Shown here in pieces: positions 43,540 through 46,879 of a stretch of DNA of 46,879 bases. The translations under genes were made by a program, and so were the position numbers. This DNA is from Spirochaetota bacterium (lineage in GTDB: Bacteria; Spirochaetota; UBA4802; JAFGDQ01). Location: positions 1 to 46,879 of the forward strand of contig JAXHTS010000001.1 in NCBI GenBank assembly GCA_034190085.1, written 5' to 3'. The notes under the pieces were generated by a model that worked only from the letters and a program-made list of their open reading frames with translations, was not told the DNA's origin and did not search any database. Each line of letters begins with the position of its first letter. Position 1 is the stretch's first letter.

Positions 43540-44583
43540 ATGGGTAAGAAAATAGCCTTTTTTGACGCCAAACTCTATGACAGAAGATCTTTCACCGATG
43601 TAAACAAGGATTTCGGATTTGACATCACATATTTTGATACACATCTTAACGCGCAGACTGCGCCCTTAAGCGGAAAGTTTGATGCTCTCTGCGCTTTTGT
43701 GAATGATACAATCGACAGCGCTGTTATAGAAAGTGTGGTAAAACATGGATTACAAATAATCGGACTACGCTGCGCAGGATACAACAACGTTGACATCAAA
43801 GCAGCATACGGCAAAATACATGTAGTGCGTGTGCCGGCATACTCACCTTATGCAATAGCAGAACACGCAGCAGCGCTTATGCTTTCTCTTAACCGCAAGA
43901 CCTATAAAGCCTACCACCGCACCCGTGACGGTAATTTTTCAATAAACGGACTGCTCGGATTTGACATGAAGGGGAAGACCGCCGGCGTCATAGGTACAGG
44001 CAAAATAGGGAAATGCCTTATATCAATATTGAAAGGCTTCGGTATGACTGTATTGGCCTATGACCTCTATCCAGATGAAACATATGCCAAAGAAACAAGC
44101 GTAAAATTTGTCTCTCTTGAGGAAATATACAAATGTTCAGATATCATCTCTCTGCACTGCCCTCTTAATAAAGAAACAGAGCATATGATAAACGCTGATT
44201 CAATTGGAAAGATGAAAAATGGTGTAATGATCATAAACACGAGCCGAGGAAAACTTATCGACACACAAGCCTTAATAGCCGGTCTAAAGTCAGGTAAGAT
44301 CGGCTCAACCGGACTTGATGTATACGAAGAAGAGAGCGAATATTTCTTTGAAGACAGATCTCTCGAACTTATAACAGATGATATGCTTGCTCGCCTACTT
44401 ACATTTCCTAACGTACTAATGACATCCCATCAGGCATTTTTTACAAAAGAGGCCCTTCACAACATAGCGCAGACGACCTTACACAATTTTAAAGAATTTT
44501 TTGAAGGTGAATACTTAAAAAATGAAGTATGCTATAAATGCGATAATCAATGCAAAAAAAAACAAAATAAACGGTGTTTTTGA
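43540..44583 (+). CDS. D-lactate dehydrogenase-like 2-hydroxyacid dehydrogenase
   Basis: 347 aa, cytoplasmic NAD-dependent enzyme, D-LDH group; would reduce pyruvate to D-lactate. The Rossmann motif is GVIGTGKIGKC, the substrate arginine lies in LRCAGYNNVD, and the catalytic Arg is in NTSRGKLIDT. The Asp/Glu and His appear in GLDVYEEES and MTSHQAFFT. The start is ATG at 43540 with a strong SD (GGGGGAG). The C-terminal tail after KNEV is cysteine-rich (CYKCDNQCKKKQNKRCF), which is unusual for the family. The gene looks less AT-rich, with different codon choice, than its neighbours, suggesting transfer. It begins the cassette-like region. Confidence 0.9.
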   Translation: MGKKIAFFDAKLYDRRSFTDVNKDFGFDITYFDTHLNAQTAPLSGKFDALCAFVNDTIDSAVIESVVKHGLQIIGLRCAGYNNVDIKAAYGKIHVVRVPAYSPYAIAEHAAALMLSLNRKTYKAYHRTRDGNFSINGLLGFDMKGKTAGVIGTGKIGKCLISILKGFGMTVLAYDLYPDETYAKETSVKFVSLEEIYKCSDIISLHCPLNKETEHMINADSIGKMKNGVMIINTSRGKLIDTQALIAGLKSGKIGSTGLDVYEEESEYFFEDRSLELITDDMLARLLTFPNVLMTSHQAFFTKEALHNIAQTTLHNFKEFFEGEYLKNEVCYKCDNQCKKKQNKRCF

Positions 44584-44585
44584 AA

Positions 44586-44650
44586 CGAATAACTTCGACC
44601 AGTTATTCCACTGGATTAGTGTAGGCTGACTGGTAAACTTATTGTTAAAT
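44586..44650. repeat. attC-like imperfect hairpin 1
   Basis: It starts 3 nt after the D-LDH stop. TAAC pairs with GTTA and ACCAGT (44598-44603) pairs with ACTGGT (44629-44634). The right end GTTAAAT (44644-44650) fits GTTRRRY. The length (about 65 bp) and position directly after a stop codon, with the next start 4 nt beyond, fit an integron attC. The left core is imperfect. Confidence 0.35.
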
Positions 44651-44653
44651 GTC

Positions 44654-44860
44654 ATGAGAAACAAAGATCTAATTATCGCTAATCTTGAAGAGGCGATAAA
44701 ACAACCTCAAGAAATGGCCAAGTATCTCAGAGATGTTCCAGAGTACTCTGAAGTAGAGCTACAGATAGATCTTGAGAACGCTTATCATCATTTTAATTAT
44801 GGTTTGCATATAATAAATGCAAATGGCATCGTCATAGGCACTCCAGGATCATTCCCATAA
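44654..44860 (+). CDS. Small protein of unknown function
   Basis: 68 aa from ATG, starting MRNKDLIIANLEEAIKQPQE. It is acidic with helical character, then YHHFNYGLHIINANGIVIG at the end. Not recognised. No SD. It begins 4 nt after the attC-like hairpin and reads cleanly with a low stop-codon rate, so it may be a real cassette gene. A second small ORF follows at 44926. Confidence 0.5.
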   Translation: MRNKDLIIANLEEAIKQPQEMAKYLRDVPEYSEVELQIDLENAYHHFNYGLHIINANGIVIGTPGSFP

Positions 44861-44925
44861 ATGTATATGGGAATGATGATAGCAGGAAGTAAATAAAAAC
44901 ATACAAACTTGGCTATATTTCTATT

Positions 44926-45063
44926 ATGCAGAGTAGATCATTACTTACGATGTGTGATATTCCCTCTGAAACTATCGATAAGTTTCTTGAAAATTGGTGT
45001 GAGGTAATAGTTCAGTCGTGGGTGGAAGATAAATTCGCCAATGGTTTTATGGCTAGGCTGTAA
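44926..45063 (+). CDS. Very small ORF
   Basis: 45 aa from ATG, MQSRSLLTMCDIPSETID and so on, ending ANGFMARL. No SD is visible. It lies downstream of the previous small ORF and could be its partner (for example a toxin-antitoxin pair), but there is no homology to support that. Confidence 0.35.
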   Translation: MQSRSLLTMCDIPSETIDKFLENWCEVIVQSWVEDKFANGFMARL

Positions 45064-45391
45064 AACTAATCGACGTTTATGTTATATCAATGATTGTCGT
45101 TAAAAACAATCATACTACTCTTTTTGTTATTGCACATCCTTTAATTGACAGTATAATCTAACCAAATAGTGCCAAGGATAAAAGTATAAATCACACAAAC
45201 CTATTGGAAAGCTATTAATTGGACCGAAATTAATAAGCCTTTGGGAATTATTGAGAAGTCTTTGACAATTACCTCTGATTGAATAACCATAACTAACGAA
45301 TTCACTTAGATGTGTGTTTCACTGCCGTTTCACCCACACCGGTGATTTGGAGCGTTAAATTATTACCTAATATGTGCATGAGGAGATAATA
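45064..45391. other. Gap between small ORFs and EFR1-type gene
   Basis: 328 bp without a gene. It includes the second attC-like hairpin. Confidence 0.4.
45291..45360. repeat. attC-like imperfect hairpin 2
   Basis: TAACG near 45294 pairs with CGTTA near 45353. Internal arms AATTCAC and GTGATTT pair at 6 of 7 positions and GTGTG pairs with CACAC. The right end GTTAAAT is identical to that of the first hairpin and fits GTTRRRY. The EFR1-type gene starts about 32 nt beyond it. Confidence 0.35.
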
Positions 45392-46201
45392 ATGGAAGTT
45401 ACAAAGCTAAAGCTTATCTACTTTTCGCCCACTGGAACCACTCAAAAAGTATTGGAAAGTATTGCTAAAGGTATCACTGTTGAAGCTGTAGAGTATATTA
45501 ATCTGACACTTCCGGAAGGTGCTCAACAAACAATTCCACCCTTTTCAGATGAACTCGTAATTATAGGTGCACCTGTTTATGGTGGTCGTCTGCCAGTTGA
45601 TGCAATCAATCGATTCAAACAGCTAAAAGCGAGCAAAACCTTAGCGATTCTCATTGTTGTATATGGGAATCGGGAGTTTGAAGATGCATTATTAGAATTA
45701 AAAAATATAGCTATTGAGTTAGGCTTTAATCCGGTTGCTGGTGGCGCATTCATTGGAGAGCACTCTTTTGCAACAAAGGATGTCCCCATCGCAAATGGAC
45801 GTCCGGATAGCTTGGATGTTCAAAAGGCAATGGATTTTGGAGTAAAAATTAAAGATAGAGTGAAAGCTTTACAATCACCTGCTGCCCAAATGGATTTAGA
45901 AATTCCCGGCAGATATCCTTATGAGGGCAGACCGCTATCCATGGCTGTTTCACCAGTGACCAAAGAAGACACATGCACAGTTTGTGGTTCCTGTGCTAGT
46001 GTATGCCCAACTGCAGCCATTTCAATTAATAGGAGCGTGGCAACTAAAATCGAGCTATGCATTCGCTGTTGTGCTTGTATCAAAAACTGTCCCACAGGTG
46101 CAAGGGTTATGGAAGATAGCATGATAAAAAATATTGCCAACTGGTTAAATGAAAATTGTAGTATCCGGAAAGAACCTCAAACATTTGGGATAGATGTATA
46201 G
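45392..46201 (+). CDS. EFR1-type flavodoxin-ferredoxin fusion
   Basis: 269 aa, cytoplasmic electron-transfer protein. The N-terminus is a flavodoxin-like domain (LIYFSPTGTTQKVLESIAKG, FMN phosphate loop SPTGTT) to about residue 160. The C-terminus has two [4Fe-4S] clusters: CTVCGSCASVCPTAAI and CIRCCACIKNCPTGA, ferredoxin type. This is the EFRl family arrangement (flavodoxin plus 2[4Fe-4S]). The start at 45392 has AGGAG 6 nt upstream; an ATG at 45374 is less likely. It probably carries low-potential electrons to a partner enzyme, not identified here. Confidence 0.88.
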   Translation: MEVTKLKLIYFSPTGTTQKVLESIAKGITVEAVEYINLTLPEGAQQTIPPFSDELVIIGAPVYGGRLPVDAINRFKQLKASKTLAILIVVYGNREFEDALLELKNIAIELGFNPVAGGAFIGEHSFATKDVPIANGRPDSLDVQKAMDFGVKIKDRVKALQSPAAQMDLEIPGRYPYEGRPLSMAVSPVTKEDTCTVCGSCASVCPTAAISINRSVATKIELCIRCCACIKNCPTGARVMEDSMIKNIANWLNENCSIRKEPQTFGIDV

Positions 46202-46679
46202 AGTCCAATTATGTTAAAAATTTACACTCGAGGTGGAGACTAGGGGAAATGAGCATTTCAGTGATGAGTGTCTTGTAATTAAGTGATTTCTGAATTGAAG
46301 CTTATGGATGTGTTAACGAGCTTAATTCGATACTTTTGGGATATTTAGACTTTCTGATTAGGGAGTAGTCAGACATCATCAAATGACATGGATCTACTCG
46401 CCTCTGTAAGATTTTGAAATCTTGAGGGAAGAGATTTTTGGGGCCACTACAATGAATGGAAATTCAGCGGAAATTATCCAAATTATCGCAAAGGGGAAAT
46501 AGCATGTCCAACCAAAGGCTGGACTTGAAAGATAGGAAATTGCAGTTTGTCGGTTTACAGCATTCTGGAGTTTCCAAACCTCAAATCAACCTTACGGTTG
46601 AGCTGATATTACTATACAAAAATTAATCAGATGTCCTTAGATAATTTAAAGACATTGTCAATTTTATGTGAGGTTCTAT
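46202..46679. other. Intergenic region
   Basis: 478 bp without a gene. A few weak hairpins (for example AAGATTT...AAATCTT near 46409 and GTCCA...TGGAC near 46506) are present. I see no promoter that I can support. Confidence 0.4.
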
Positions 46680-46879
46680 ATGAATAGCGATATTTTACTG
46701 CAAGATTTTCATTGGGATTCTCCAGATGTCAGGAAGAGAGATGGTACTCCTCGCTGGTATGAGATTATTAAAGAAAATGCAGATAGGATACAAAAATCAG
46801 GATTTACCTTGGTCTGGCTTCCTCCATCATCTGACTCAGTAGATAAGCATGGATATGAGCCACGGGAGCTTAACAAATT
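46680..46879 (+). CDS. GH13 alpha-amylase, N-terminal fragment cut by window edge
   Basis: 66 complete codons from ATG at 46680; the remainder lies outside. The start MNSDILLQDFHWDSPDVRKR and the block GFTLVWLPPSSDSVDKHGYE match the first two strands of the alpha-amylase barrel (family pattern LLQGFHWDS and GFTHVWLPPPSHSV). The usual Gly after LLQ is Asp here. No signal peptide is visible, so a cytoplasmic, glycogen- or maltodextrin-degrading amylase is likely. GAGGT precedes the ATG. Confidence 0.82.
   Translation, partial: MNSDILLQDFHWDSPDVRKRDGTPRWYEIIKENADRIQKSGFTLVWLPPSSDSVDKHGYEPRELNK

Noticed and set aside
1-46879. tRNA, rRNA or CRISPR arrays
   Set aside because: No stretch showed tRNA arms with a GTTCRA loop in context, no rRNA-like sequence, and no regularly spaced repeats.

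Overview
The window is low in G+C and comes from a diderm (Gram-negative) bacterium. It encodes a predicted outer-membrane beta-barrel protein, several lipoproteins, an RND-type exporter and a muropeptide ligase (Mpl). TTG and GTG starts with good Shine-Dalgarno (SD) sequences are common. The FecR-domain lipoprotein, the relaxed lipoprotein signals and the Ogg2-type glycosylase would fit a spirochaete-like lineage, but this placement is inference. There is no rRNA, and I see no tRNA or CRISPR array.

Layout. 1-107: edge of an IS630-type transposase. 475-4503: alaS and asnS in tandem. 4610-5584: galE on the minus strand. 6249-13631: an envelope block with a beta-barrel protein, a three-repeat lipoprotein with calcium-loop-like motifs, and a lipoprotein with five Ig-like repeats and a DUF2341-type domain. 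13683-14903: a CoA-transferase family III enzyme. 14904-16718: a 1.8 kb graveyard on the minus strand, holding a fragment that matches the variable region of diversity-generating retroelement (DGR) target proteins, a hypA-hypB junction, and an ECF sigma gene with four stops. 16719-17889: a zinc-ribbon protein and a UPF0280 protein. 17965-20625: an RND/MMPL exporter.

21021-29093 is mostly metabolic: an unknown protein coupled to a PHP phosphatase, a laccase-domain (YfiH-type) protein, an HD-domain protein, a nucleotidyltransferase fused to a degenerate phosphomannomutase, and an M20 peptidase. 29117-36128 holds envelope and secreted proteins: a secreted unknown, a FecR lipoprotein, a frameshifted membrane protein, an AraC-type fragment, another secreted unknown, a PHP phosphoesterase and a small exported protein. 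36165-40985 encodes a glycosyltransferase, Mpl, Ogg2 and TyrRS. 41045-42973 encodes an ECF sigma/anti-sigma pair and a HAMP-containing membrane protein.

The right end (about 43,500-46,879) looks acquired. It has a D-lactate-dehydrogenase-like gene of different composition, two small ORFs flanked by imperfect hairpins that resemble integron attC sites, a flavodoxin-ferredoxin fusion (EFR1 type) and the start of a GH13 alpha-amylase.

The most notable observations are the orphan DGR-type fragment with its downstream hairpin, the nearby decayed hypAB and sigma genes, the repeat-lipoprotein surface block, the A7 frameshift at 32032-32038, the PGM-like domain that has lost its metal loop, and the attC-like hairpins.
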